Positions 1 through 5,129 of a stretch of DNA of 6,187 nt are shown here, piece by piece (within the stretch, counting starts at the first letter, position 1; every line of letters begins with the position of its first letter). The notes below the pieces were generated by a model, which was given only the letters and a program-made list of their open reading frames with translations, searched no databases and had not been told where the DNA came from. The DNA is from an uncultured Actinomycetes bacterium (GTDB lineage Bacteria; Actinomycetota; Acidimicrobiia; Acidimicrobiales; Ilumatobacteraceae): assembly GCA_903858075.1 (NCBI GenBank), contig CAIOHI010000266.1, forward strand, positions 1 to 6,187. Direction: 5' to 3'. A program made the position numbers and the translations under genes.

Positions 1-286
1 GTTTCGTGGTGTCGTCGAGAACAGATTGAGACAACGACACAGTGCTTTGCCAGCGCAACTCGTAGCGGTGTTGAAGGACGTCAACACAAAATACGAGTGA
101 TGCGCCGGGGTTCTTGCGTGCGATGTGTGTTGCTCGCTCGACATGATATTTGCCAAGGCGTGCGACGACCACAACAATTTGATGACCAGTTGCTGCTTCT
201 GCCTCTTTGATAGCCGCCGCCACTTGAGGCTTTTGCTGAAGCCACCAGTTAGCGGCTTCTTTACGTTTATGTGACGTTTTCACCAT
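1..286 (-). CDS. TPM-domain-like protein, 3' part cut by window edge
   Basis: This open frame runs from ATG at 286 through 95 codons to the left edge without a stop, so the C-terminus is missing. A GTG one codon later (283) is an equally possible start: it would make a GTGA four-base overlap with the stop of the upstream gene, whereas the ATG start overlaps by seven bases (ATGGTGA). The visible protein starts basic and soluble, with no signal peptide. From about residue 25 it has a helix followed by a hydrophobic strand (residues ~36-42, QIVVVVA), then a second strand (SLVFCVD) and YELRW. This order resembles the shortened TPM domain of the second TPM protein in lemA clusters. Its role is unknown in the family; membrane association with LemA and its TPM partner is inferred from the operon. 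The reading frame is secure; the domain call is moderate. Confidence 0.7.
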   Translation of the reverse strand, partial: MVKTSHKRKEAANWWLQQKPQVAAAIKEAEAATGHQIVVVVARLGKYHVERATHIARKNPGASLVFCVDVLQHRYELRWQSTVSLSQSVLDDTTK

Positions 287-1050
287 GAACCCGATGCTCC
301 TCCGCCGGAAAAGCCGCCTCCGCCGCCACCAGAGAACCCGCCGCCACCGCCACCGCCACCAGAACGCATGACGGTAACTGCCACGAAGAGAATGTTGCTG
401 GCCACATTGCCAAAACCGCGTTGGCGGCCGCGAATGACGAACATCACTATTGCAATTAAAAAGAATATGAACGAAATAATTGTAAAGAAAATATCTCCGC
501 CCGTACTTTGAGCGTCGCTGGTTGCTGCAGCATCAATTGTCACTGTTTCGCCAGGAGCTGCAGCTAACTCACTTATCAGTGCTGAGACACCATTGAGTAC
601 CGCTGCATCAGGGTTCCCGGCTTTTAGCTGAGGGGCAATGATGCCATCAATGATGCGCCCTGCTTCAACGTCGGTGAGTTCACCTTCTATACCGCTTCCG
701 GTTTCAACGCGAAGTCTGCGATCGTCAAAAGCAATAACAAGAAGCACACCATCGTCTCGCGTTTTGTCTCCAAGGCCCCACTTGCGGGCGACGTCAACAC
801 TGAAGTCTTCGATTGACTGATTCCCAGTTGAGGAAACGGTGAGAACGGCAACCTGCGGTCCAGATGCTCGGCGAAAACTCTCTAGTGACTGGTTGAGAGC
901 TGACTCGACATTTGCTGAAAGAATATTTGCCTTGTCGACTACGGGCGCAGAAAACTTCGGAATATCAGTTGCGGCAAAAACCAGTTGCCCGGTGGCGCAG
1001 AGTGTGAAAGTTGTGGCACATAGCGCCGCAACGAGGTGTCTTAACCTCAT
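280..1050 (-). CDS. TPM-domain (YgcG-type) membrane protein with Gly-rich tail
   Basis: This 256-residue protein has the standard layout of the YgcG/TPM family. Residues 1-26 form a signal peptide ending VFA before ATD. The TPM domain covers about 33-160, with the hallmark run WGLG...DDGVLLVIAFDDRRLRVETGSGIEG-ELTD at about 91-127. A Thr/Ala-rich spacer leads to one transmembrane helix (about 187-206), then a basic segment. The tail from 230 is almost pure Gly with two FSG blocks and ends ASGSW, a terminus that recurs across the family. The TPM domain is therefore outside the membrane and the Gly tail is probably cytoplasmic. TPM proteins are named after TLP18.3/Psb32 and MOLO-1; their bacterial role is not settled. 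The start overlaps the lemA stop as ATGA (1047-1050), indicating translational coupling, and the stop overlaps the next gene. It is one of the surest calls in the window; the biochemical function is unknown. Confidence 0.93.
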   Translation of the reverse strand: MRLRHLVAALCATTFTLCATGQLVFAATDIPKFSAPVVDKANILSANVESALNQSLESFRRASGPQVAVLTVSSTGNQSIEDFSVDVARKWGLGDKTRDDGVLLVIAFDDRRLRVETGSGIEGELTDVEAGRIIDGIIAPQLKAGNPDAAVLNGVSALISELAAAPGETVTIDAAATSDAQSTGGDIFFTIISFIFFLIAIVMFVIRGRQRGFGNVASNILFVAVTVMRSGGGGGGGGFSGGGGGGFSGGGASGSW

Positions 1051-1655
1051 GAGCCTGATGGAGTGAGGTCTACCTTGGGGGCATCTTGGCTAGCGGCATC
1101 GGCCACGTATAGGGCTCGTTTTTCGAAGCCGAAGATTCCGGAGATGAGGGAGCGTGGGAAGGTGCGAAGGGCCCTGTTGAACGCTGTAGTGAACTCGTTG
1201 TATTCGCGACGTGATTGCGCCACTCGGTTCTCGGTGCCCTCGAGTTGAACTTGTAGGTCACGCACGTTTTGCGTACTGGTGAGTGTGGGGTAGTTCTCAA
1301 CAACAACTAAAAGGCGGCTGAGAGCTGACTCCACCTGCGATGCCGCTGCAATTTTGTCATTGCTCGACGTGGCACCTGCGTACTTCGAGCGAGCTTCAGC
1401 AAGCGCAGTAAATATTGTGCGCTCTTGAGTCATTGCACCCTCTACAGCGGAAACCAGATTGGGAATGAGGTCGAATCGACGCTGGAGTTGTACTTCCAAG
1501 TCGGCGCTTGCCTGGTCGACGCGTGTTTCTTTGTCTACGAGTCCGTTGTAGGAGGAGATGACTGCCAGGAAGATGACAACGACTGCAGCGACACCACCAA
1601 TGAGCTGCTTACGCTTTTTTGTCAAACTGCTGCTGTTGAAGGAGGTTAAGGCCAT
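1047..1655 (-). CDS. lemA: LemA family membrane protein
   Basis: This 202-residue protein matches LemA over its whole length. A short basic N-terminus (KKRK at 13-16) precedes a single transmembrane helix at about 18-34. The family motifs follow in order: YNGLV (36-40), QRRFDLIPNLV (58-68), ENYPTL (120-125), EGTENRVAQSRREYNEF (139-155) and the FPRSLISGIFGF segment (166-177). The N-terminus is expected to be extracytoplasmic or very short, and the rest is a long alpha-helical bundle. LemA proteins occur widely with TPM proteins, as here; their molecular role is unestablished. It is the first gene of a lemA-TPM-TPM operon and overlaps the second gene by four bases. The ATG at 1655 is the only sensible start because the next in-frame candidate lies inside the helix. 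No Shine-Dalgarno sequence precedes it; a possible -10 box lies only 11 bases upstream, suggesting a very short leader. Confidence 0.95.
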   Translation of the reverse strand: MALTSFNSSSLTKKRKQLIGGVAAVVVIFLAVISSYNGLVDKETRVDQASADLEVQLQRRFDLIPNLVSAVEGAMTQERTIFTALAEARSKYAGATSSNDKIAAASQVESALSRLLVVVENYPTLTSTQNVRDLQVQLEGTENRVAQSRREYNEFTTAFNRALRTFPRSLISGIFGFEKRALYVADAASQDAPKVDLTPSGS

Positions 1656-1666
1656 AAGCGAACAAT

Positions 1667-1672
1667 ACTGTA
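1667..1672 (-). promoter_or_regulatory. Possible -10 box for the lemA operon
   Basis: On the minus strand the hexamer TACAGT fits the actinobacterial TANNNT -10 pattern and lies 11 bases before the lemA ATG. Transcription from it would start about 4-5 bases before the start codon, giving a nearly leaderless mRNA, in line with the lack of a ribosome binding site. No clear -35 box is seen. Read-through from the SnoaL-like gene 58 bases upstream is the alternative. Only one short motif supports this. Confidence 0.3.
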
Positions 1673-1713
1673 CGAATGGTTAACAGGAGCGTAATGAGCG
1701 CTCTATTGATTGA

Positions 1714-2127
1714 TTATTCAGTTACTTGACGATCAAGCACCGCATACACGCGCTTGGCGAAAAACCAGCGTCCATCTTTGCGGACGTAGTCGTCTTCGTA
1801 CTTGCCGGTGATGGTTTGCTTACCGCCTGCCTTCATGTGCAAGAACTCTTGTTGGTACCAAGTGCCATGGGCGGTATCGCCAGTGACAATGATGGGGCCA
1901 GCTGATGCGAAAAAACCAACAAAGGAGAATCCGGACATTGCTTGTTGCCACATGGGGTAGAACTTTGCTTTTCCAGCAACTTCGCCCACTCCAGGGAGTG
2001 ACCAAATGCCATCGTCGGTCCAGTTGCTGGCCCACGCATCGCCATCGAGACGCATCACTGCATCGTTGTACGACTCAACTAATTCACGAATGGCGAGACG
2101 ATCTTCTACTGGTCCACTGCTGATCAT
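1714..2127 (-). CDS. SnoaL-like / NTF2-fold family protein
   Basis: A 137-residue protein with the features of the SnoaL_4-like branch of the NTF2 superfamily. It has an N-terminal helix beginning at EDRLAIRELVESYNDAVMRLD (residues 8-28), the W...W/DDG-W turn (32-42), a strand pair around IIVTGDTAHGTWYQQEF (79-95), and the closing DDYVRKDGRWFFAKRVY segment (112-128), where such proteins end in a curved beta sheet. The fold forms a small cone-shaped pocket used by isomerases, cyclases, dehydratases and non-catalytic binders, so the substrate cannot be named. No signal peptide is seen, so it is probably cytoplasmic. I chose the ATG at 2127 because a GGGGG stretch lies five bases before it; a TTG at 2139 would add only MGVF. 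It stands alone, 58 bases upstream of lemA and divergent from the pentapeptide lipoprotein gene. Confidence 0.85.
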   Translation of the reverse strand: MISSGPVEDRLAIRELVESYNDAVMRLDGDAWASNWTDDGIWSLPGVGEVAGKAKFYPMWQQAMSGFSFVGFFASAGPIIVTGDTAHGTWYQQEFLHMKAGGKQTITGKYEDDYVRKDGRWFFAKRVYAVLDRQVTE

Positions 2128-2132
2128 AAATA

Positions 2133-2137
2133 CCCCC
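2133..2137 (-). promoter_or_regulatory. G-rich ribosome binding site deciding the SnoaL-like start
   Basis: A run of five G on the minus strand, five bases before the ATG at 2127, is the only Shine-Dalgarno-like sequence in the leader. It overlaps the alternative TTG start (2139), which argues for the ATG. It is not a canonical GGAGG. Confidence 0.4.
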
Positions 2138-2157
2138 AACTAAACGACGTAGTGGAA

Positions 2158-2163
2158 ACAGTA
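2158..2163 (-). promoter_or_regulatory. Possible -10 box for the SnoaL-like gene
   Basis: TACTGT on the minus strand fits TANNNT and would give a leader of roughly 24 bases that includes the G-rich ribosome binding site. It sits in the 86-base divergent intergenic region shared with the pentapeptide lipoprotein gene. No -35 box is recognised. Confidence 0.3.
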
Positions 2164-2201
2164 GTTTGTGAGCGCATAGGTGCACGAAGCCGAGAAGCGT
2201 G

Positions 2202-2207
2202 TAAATT
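2202..2207 (+). promoter_or_regulatory. Possible -10 box giving a leaderless mRNA
   Basis: TAAATT ends six bases before the ATG at 2214, so transcription would begin at or within a base or two of the start codon. No Shine-Dalgarno sequence lies between them. Leaderless mRNAs are common in actinobacteria, and the spacing fits that mode. No -35 box is evident. Confidence 0.4.
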
Positions 2208-2213
2208 GACGTG

Positions 2214-2738
2214 ATGCGCTTACGTTCTATTCTTTCTCCAGTTGTCCTGGTGGCGCTTTGCGCCACAACAATGGCATGTGGAAACCCGCCCGCTAAAGCA
2301 CCGCGCACAACAACATTGCAACCCACCACGAAGTCGGGTGCAACGCGTGTGATTCAAGGCAAGACCGCTGGGCCAGGTGCAGACCTGTCGAACATGGATC
2401 TTTCTCGCGAAAATCTCTCTGACCTCGACCTGACCGGAGCCAATTTCTCAGGGTCTACTTTCAACAAGGCCTATCTCAGTAGGGCAATTCTTGTGAATAC
2501 CAACTTCACAGGCGCCGATGTGGGCGGCAGCAACATGTATCGTGCCGATTTCACTGGAGCGAATCTCACCAACGCTTCGTTCTTGGGCGTAAATGGTGAG
2601 GAAGCAATTTTCACTGGGGCAACTATTGAAGGTACAAGTTTTTCTTATGCGCATTTATTACGCGCAGTTTTCGATGAAGGGGCACTAGAGAAATCCGATT
2701 CCAGCGGTGCAACAATGCCTGATGGAACCCAGGGTTAG
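2214..2738 (+). CDS. Pentapeptide-repeat lipoprotein
   Basis: A 174-residue exported lipoprotein. The N-terminus has a basic start (MRLR), a hydrophobic stretch and Cys22 in the context TMAC, an acceptable though imperfect lipobox. A Pro/Thr-rich linker (24-55) follows. From residue 56 the sequence falls into about 23 consecutive five-residue units to about 170, such as ADLSN, LDLTG, ANFSG, ADFTG and ANLTN, with Leu, Phe, Ile, Val or Met at the central position in all but units 15 (VNGEE) and 22 (SDSSG). Such repeats fold into a right-handed four-sided beta-helix, here about five to six turns. Some pentapeptide proteins mimic DNA and protect gyrase, but a lipid-anchored extracytoplasmic one cannot do that, so its role is probably binding or structural. 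The ATG at 2214 is preferred over the GTG at 2211 because of the -10 spacing. It converges on trhO with a two-base gap. Confidence 0.9.
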   Translation: MRLRSILSPVVLVALCATTMACGNPPAKAPRTTTLQPTTKSGATRVIQGKTAGPGADLSNMDLSRENLSDLDLTGANFSGSTFNKAYLSRAILVNTNFTGADVGGSNMYRADFTGANLTNASFLGVNGEEAIFTGATIEGTSFSYAHLLRAVFDEGALEKSDSSGATMPDGTQG

Positions 2739-2740
2739 CT

Positions 2741-3640
2741 CTAAACATTCACTGGCGTGCACTTGGAACAAGTAACGCGTTCATTTTCTTCAACGCATTC
2801 ATCGCAGGCCAGCGTTAGTTTGCGGCATTCAATGTTGGTGCAGTTGTAATACTTGCTAGCTGGTGACTCGCATAGTTGACACACGCCAATGGTTTTCGCT
2901 TCGTCACTAAATTCCATATTCATCCGTTTGTCGAATATGTAAAGGGAGCCTTCCCATAATCCGGCATCTTTAAATCTCTCTCCGTAGCGAACGACGCCGC
3001 CCGCTATTTGGTAGACCTCTTTGAATCCACGATTCTTCATGACCATTGAAAGAACTTCACAGCGAATGCCGCCAGTGCAATAGGTAATAATCGGTTTGTC
3101 TTTCAGGTGGTCGTATTTGCCTGTTTCGAGTTCGGCTACAAAACCAGGGGTTGTTTCTACGTCGGGAACGACAGCATTTTTGAATTTGCCGATGGCGGCT
3201 TCATAGGCGTTGCGGCCATCGAAGAAAACCACTTCTTCGCCGCGCTCCTGAATGAGTTCATGAACTTGAGTTGGAGAGAGATGCGTGCCACCACCAATAA
3301 TTCCGTTCTCGTCAACTTGAATTTCATCGGATACTCCGAAGGTGACGATCTCGTCACGTACACGAATGACTAGTCGTGGAAAATCTTCAATGTCGCCATC
3401 GGACCATTTGAAATCGATGTTCTTAAATGCACCGTATTCGCGAGTGGTGCGCACGTATTTCTTTACTGCAGCAAGTGGTCCACCAACGGTGCCGTTAATG
3501 CCGTGGCGAGAGATGATGATGCGCCCTTTGAGCCCGAGACCTTCACACAAAGACCTCTGCCAAAGCCGAACCGCGTCGGGGTCGCTAATTGGGGCAAACG
3601 TATAGAAAAGGATGATTTTGGTGGTATCGATAAAGAAAAT
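2741..3640 (-). CDS. trhO: tRNA uridine(34) hydroxylase, rhodanese family (TrhO/YceA)
   Basis: TrhO makes 5-hydroxyuridine at position 34 of certain tRNAs in an oxygen-dependent way (established in E. coli). The conserved N-terminal domain starts at KIILFYTFAPI and continues through WQRSLCEGLGLKGRIIIS and GINGTVGG. The rhodanese domain follows (FFDGRNAYEAAIG), with the active-site loop CTGGIRC; the catalytic Cys codon is at 3077-3079. The C-terminus is the Cys-rich Rhodanese_C region with eight cysteines (CX2C, X9, CX4C, X6, CX2C, X8, CX2C), probably zinc-binding. The start is unresolved. The open frame extends upstream to 3955, but homology begins near 3620 and no ATG, GTG or TTG lies in frame between 3766 and that point. 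I place the start provisionally at an ATT codon (3640), giving 299 residues, close to the usual size. The nearest standard starts (ATG 3769, GTG 3766) would overlap the divergent lipoprotein gene and add about 43 unrelated residues. Confidence 0.93.
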   Translation of the reverse strand: MFFIDTTKIILFYTFAPISDPDAVRLWQRSLCEGLGLKGRIIISRHGINGTVGGPLAAVKKYVRTTREYGAFKNIDFKWSDGDIEDFPRLVIRVRDEIVTFGVSDEIQVDENGIIGGGTHLSPTQVHELIQERGEEVVFFDGRNAYEAAIGKFKNAVVPDVETTPGFVAELETGKYDHLKDKPIITYCTGGIRCEVLSMVMKNRGFKEVYQIAGGVVRYGERFKDAGLWEGSLYIFDKRMNMEFSDEAKTIGVCQLCESPASKYYNCTNIECRKLTLACDECVEENERVTCSKCTPVNV

Positions 3641-3695
3641 GTATCGGGAACAGGGGCATTGATTGGGGGTATTAGGTTTCCGCTCTTTACTGAGG

Positions 3696-3701
3696 TATTT
3701 T
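3696..3701 (+). promoter_or_regulatory. Possible -10 box for the small lipoprotein gene
   Basis: TATTTT fits TANNNT and would give a leader of about 33 bases before the GTG at 3741. It lies in the roughly 100-base divergent region between trhO and the lipoprotein gene, the longest intergenic stretch in the window. No convincing -35 box is present. On the minus strand of the same region TACATT (3638-3643) is a comparable match, but it overlaps the proposed trhO ATT codon. Confidence 0.22.
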
Positions 3702-3740
3702 GTCCATCTGTCGTCATCGTCTTTGATCTGGGGTAATTCC

Positions 3741-4250
3741 GTGAAAACATTGCCAAATAGTCGCACCATCAGTCGAGCACTTCTTGTCGGCGCACTGATA
3801 TTCGGCTTTGCAGCATGCGGAAGCAGCGAGTCGAGCTCGTATGACACCGTGTTGCCATTGGACGGAATAGCGAAGCCTCGTACATTCTGCGAGACAGCCA
3901 CAGAGGCGTCAAAGGTTGAGTTGGGCACGGGTGAAGGGAAGGACGACGACATCAAGTTGTATTACGCCAACCAAGTGGTAGCAGCTACAAATTTGGCCGC
4001 CGTTGCACCGACTGAAATTAAAGAAGTCGCTGAAAACTTGCGTATCTCGACGACTGAGTTATTCAAGATTATTGAAAAGCTTGGTTTCGACCTAGCAAAG
4101 GTTCAGGCCGATGCAAATGCTGTTAAGCAAATTGGCGACCTTGACACGAAGTACAAACTCGAAGCATCAGATGCAGCAATGAAAAAGTATCTTCTCGAAA
4201 AATGTGGCATCACTGGAACCCAACAAGGGGTTCCTACAACTATCGCCTAG
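3741..4250 (+). CDS. Small lipoprotein of unknown function
   Basis: A 169-residue protein starting at GTG (3741), chosen because it gives a clean lipoprotein signal: MKTLPNSR, a hydrophobic segment (about 13-23) and lipobox FAAC with Cys26 as the lipidated residue, followed by a Ser-rich GSSESSS spacer. The mature part is mostly helical: a first helix after FCETATEA (49-56), helices around 88-112 (TEIKEVAENLRISTTELFKIIE) and 136-154, and Cys50 near the start plus Cys155 near the end, which could form a disulfide. It ends in a short Gly/Thr tail. The pattern (Cys-Glu at the start of a helical domain, Lys-Cys near the end, 'AP-EIK' in the middle) resembles small secreted proteins I associate with Acidimicrobiia; no function is known to me. 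A GGGG stretch seven bases upstream is a weak ribosome binding site. It lies 74 bases before the dehydrogenase gene and may share its transcript. Confidence 0.85.
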   Translation: MKTLPNSRTISRALLVGALIFGFAACGSSESSSYDTVLPLDGIAKPRTFCETATEASKVELGTGEGKDDDIKLYYANQVVAATNLAAVAPTEIKEVAENLRISTTELFKIIEKLGFDLAKVQADANAVKQIGDLDTKYKLEASDAAMKKYLLEKCGITGTQQGVPTTIA

Positions 4251-4312
4251 CAACTTCTCTGCCTATCGGCAAAGGACTCATGGTCGTTAGGGTGAGCCCA
4301 GAAGCACTCGTA

Positions 4313-4318
4313 AAGGAG
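4313..4318 (+). promoter_or_regulatory. Shine-Dalgarno AAGGAG fixing the dehydrogenase start
   Basis: AAGGAG lies six bases before the ATG at 4325 and is the only near-consensus ribosome binding site in the window. It settles the start against upstream in-frame codons that reach back into the lipoprotein gene. Confidence 0.85.
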
Positions 4319-4324
4319 AACGCA

Positions 4325-5110
4325 ATGGGTCAGCTCGATGGGAAAGTCGCAATTGTTACTGGCGCAGGTCGTGGCATTGGTAAAGGTATAGCGAAAGTAT
4401 TTGCTCGCGAAGGGGCGAAGGTAGTTGTAGCGAGTCGGACACCAGCAACTGTTGCCAGCGTTGTTGCCGAAATAGAAGCTGAGGGTTTCATTGCTTTCGG
4501 TGTCGTTGTAGACGTGAGCAATAAAGAACAAATTTTCAACATGGTGGCCGAAACCGTAAAGAAGTTTGGCACTGTCGATATTTTGGTGAACAACGCTCAA
4601 GGTTTTGGAACTGCAGAAAAGCCACGCGCTTCAACAATTCCTACACCGATGGAAGACACCGATGACGCAGAGTGGGAGTACACATTCCGCACCGGGGCAA
4701 CGGCAACACTGTGGGGAATGCAAGCAGTTTTCCCGCACATGAAAAAGGCTGGTTATGGCCGCATCGTGAACTTTGCTTCGGGCTCCGGAATGGAAGGTTT
4801 TCCCGGCAACACTCCGTACAACGCAACGAAGGAAGCAATTCGCGCTCTCACGCGTACCGCTGCTCGCGAGTGGGGCAAGCTTGGAATCACTGTGAACACG
4901 GTGAACCCTTCACTCAAAACTGATGCTTGGAATAACTGGGAAGCAAACAACCAAGAGTTTGTTCAGGGTTTGAAAGACAAAATGCCACTTGGTTTTGTGG
5001 GTGAGCCTGAAGAGCACGGTGCGCCTTGGGTGGTGTGGCTTGCGAGCAAAGGTGGCGAATACGTGACAGGTATGACCATCTTCCTCAACGGTGGACGGTT
5101 CATGAACTAG
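4325..5110 (+). CDS. Short-chain dehydrogenase/reductase (SDR), atypical tetrad
   Basis: A 261-residue classical-size SDR, a cytoplasmic NAD(P)(H)-dependent oxidoreductase. The Rossmann glycine motif TGAGRGIG spans 12-19, and S37-R38 at the end of the second strand suggests NADP(H) preference. DV at 63-64 contacts adenine in the family. The usual NNAG motif is NNAQ (89-92). The active site has S152, Y165 and K169 (YNATK). The Asn that normally completes the tetrad should fall near residue 124, but the sequence reads FRTGAT there, with Gly in place of Asn. The PG motif after strand six is replaced by NPSLKTDAW (194-202). The C-terminus ends VTGMTIFLNGG. A 21-residue insert around 94-115 (PRASTIPTPMEDTDD) precedes helix E. 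The substrate cannot be predicted. The AAGGAG site fixes the start. The gene is downstream of the lipoprotein gene and converges on the secreted protein gene. Confidence 0.93.
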   Translation: MGQLDGKVAIVTGAGRGIGKGIAKVFAREGAKVVVASRTPATVASVVAEIEAEGFIAFGVVVDVSNKEQIFNMVAETVKKFGTVDILVNNAQGFGTAEKPRASTIPTPMEDTDDAEWEYTFRTGATATLWGMQAVFPHMKKAGYGRIVNFASGSGMEGFPGNTPYNATKEAIRALTRTAAREWGKLGITVNTVNPSLKTDAWNNWEANNQEFVQGLKDKMPLGFVGEPEEHGAPWVVWLASKGGEYVTGMTIFLNGGRFMN

Positions 5111-5129
5111 TTGCCACTAGGTGGTAGTT
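5105..5129. other. Imperfect inverted repeat between convergent genes
   Basis: AACTA (5105-5109) can pair with TAGTT (5125-5129), enclosing CCAC/GTGG (5114-5117 with 5121-5124) around a TAG loop, with a four-base bulge. It covers both stop codons of the convergent pair and could act weakly on either transcript. There is no T-run on either side, so a standard intrinsic terminator is doubtful. Confidence 0.2.

Noticed and set aside
2128..2139. TTG start at 2139 for the SnoaL-like protein
   Set aside because: It overlaps the G-rich ribosome binding site that serves the ATG at 2127 and adds only four residues.
2731..2760. Terminator between the pentapeptide lipoprotein gene and trhO
   Set aside because: The stops are two bases apart, and I see no stem-loop or T-run; each transcript must end inside the other gene or by another mechanism.
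3663..3740. Longer N-terminus for the small lipoprotein starting at 3663
   Set aside because: It would put 26 residues before a well-formed lipoprotein signal peptide that begins at GTG 3741.
3641..3955. Upstream extension of the trhO frame to 3955
   Set aside because: The added residues are low-quality sequence with no TrhO homology and lie antisense to the lipoprotein gene, whose signal peptide and lipobox are clear.
4202..4324. Longer N-terminus for the SDR
   Set aside because: The upstream part overlaps the lipoprotein gene, has no SDR similarity, and AAGGAG is placed correctly for ATG 4325.
4251..4324. Terminator or riboswitch between the lipoprotein and SDR genes
   Set aside because: Only a three-base stem (GCC...GGC) is visible, with no T-run. 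A TAGGGT at 4288-4293 could be a -10 box, but there is no supporting -35.
4247..4600. Minus-strand open frame of 117 codons inside the SDR
   Set aside because: It is antisense to the Rossmann region, rich in Cys, Asn and His without domain pattern, and has no start signal.
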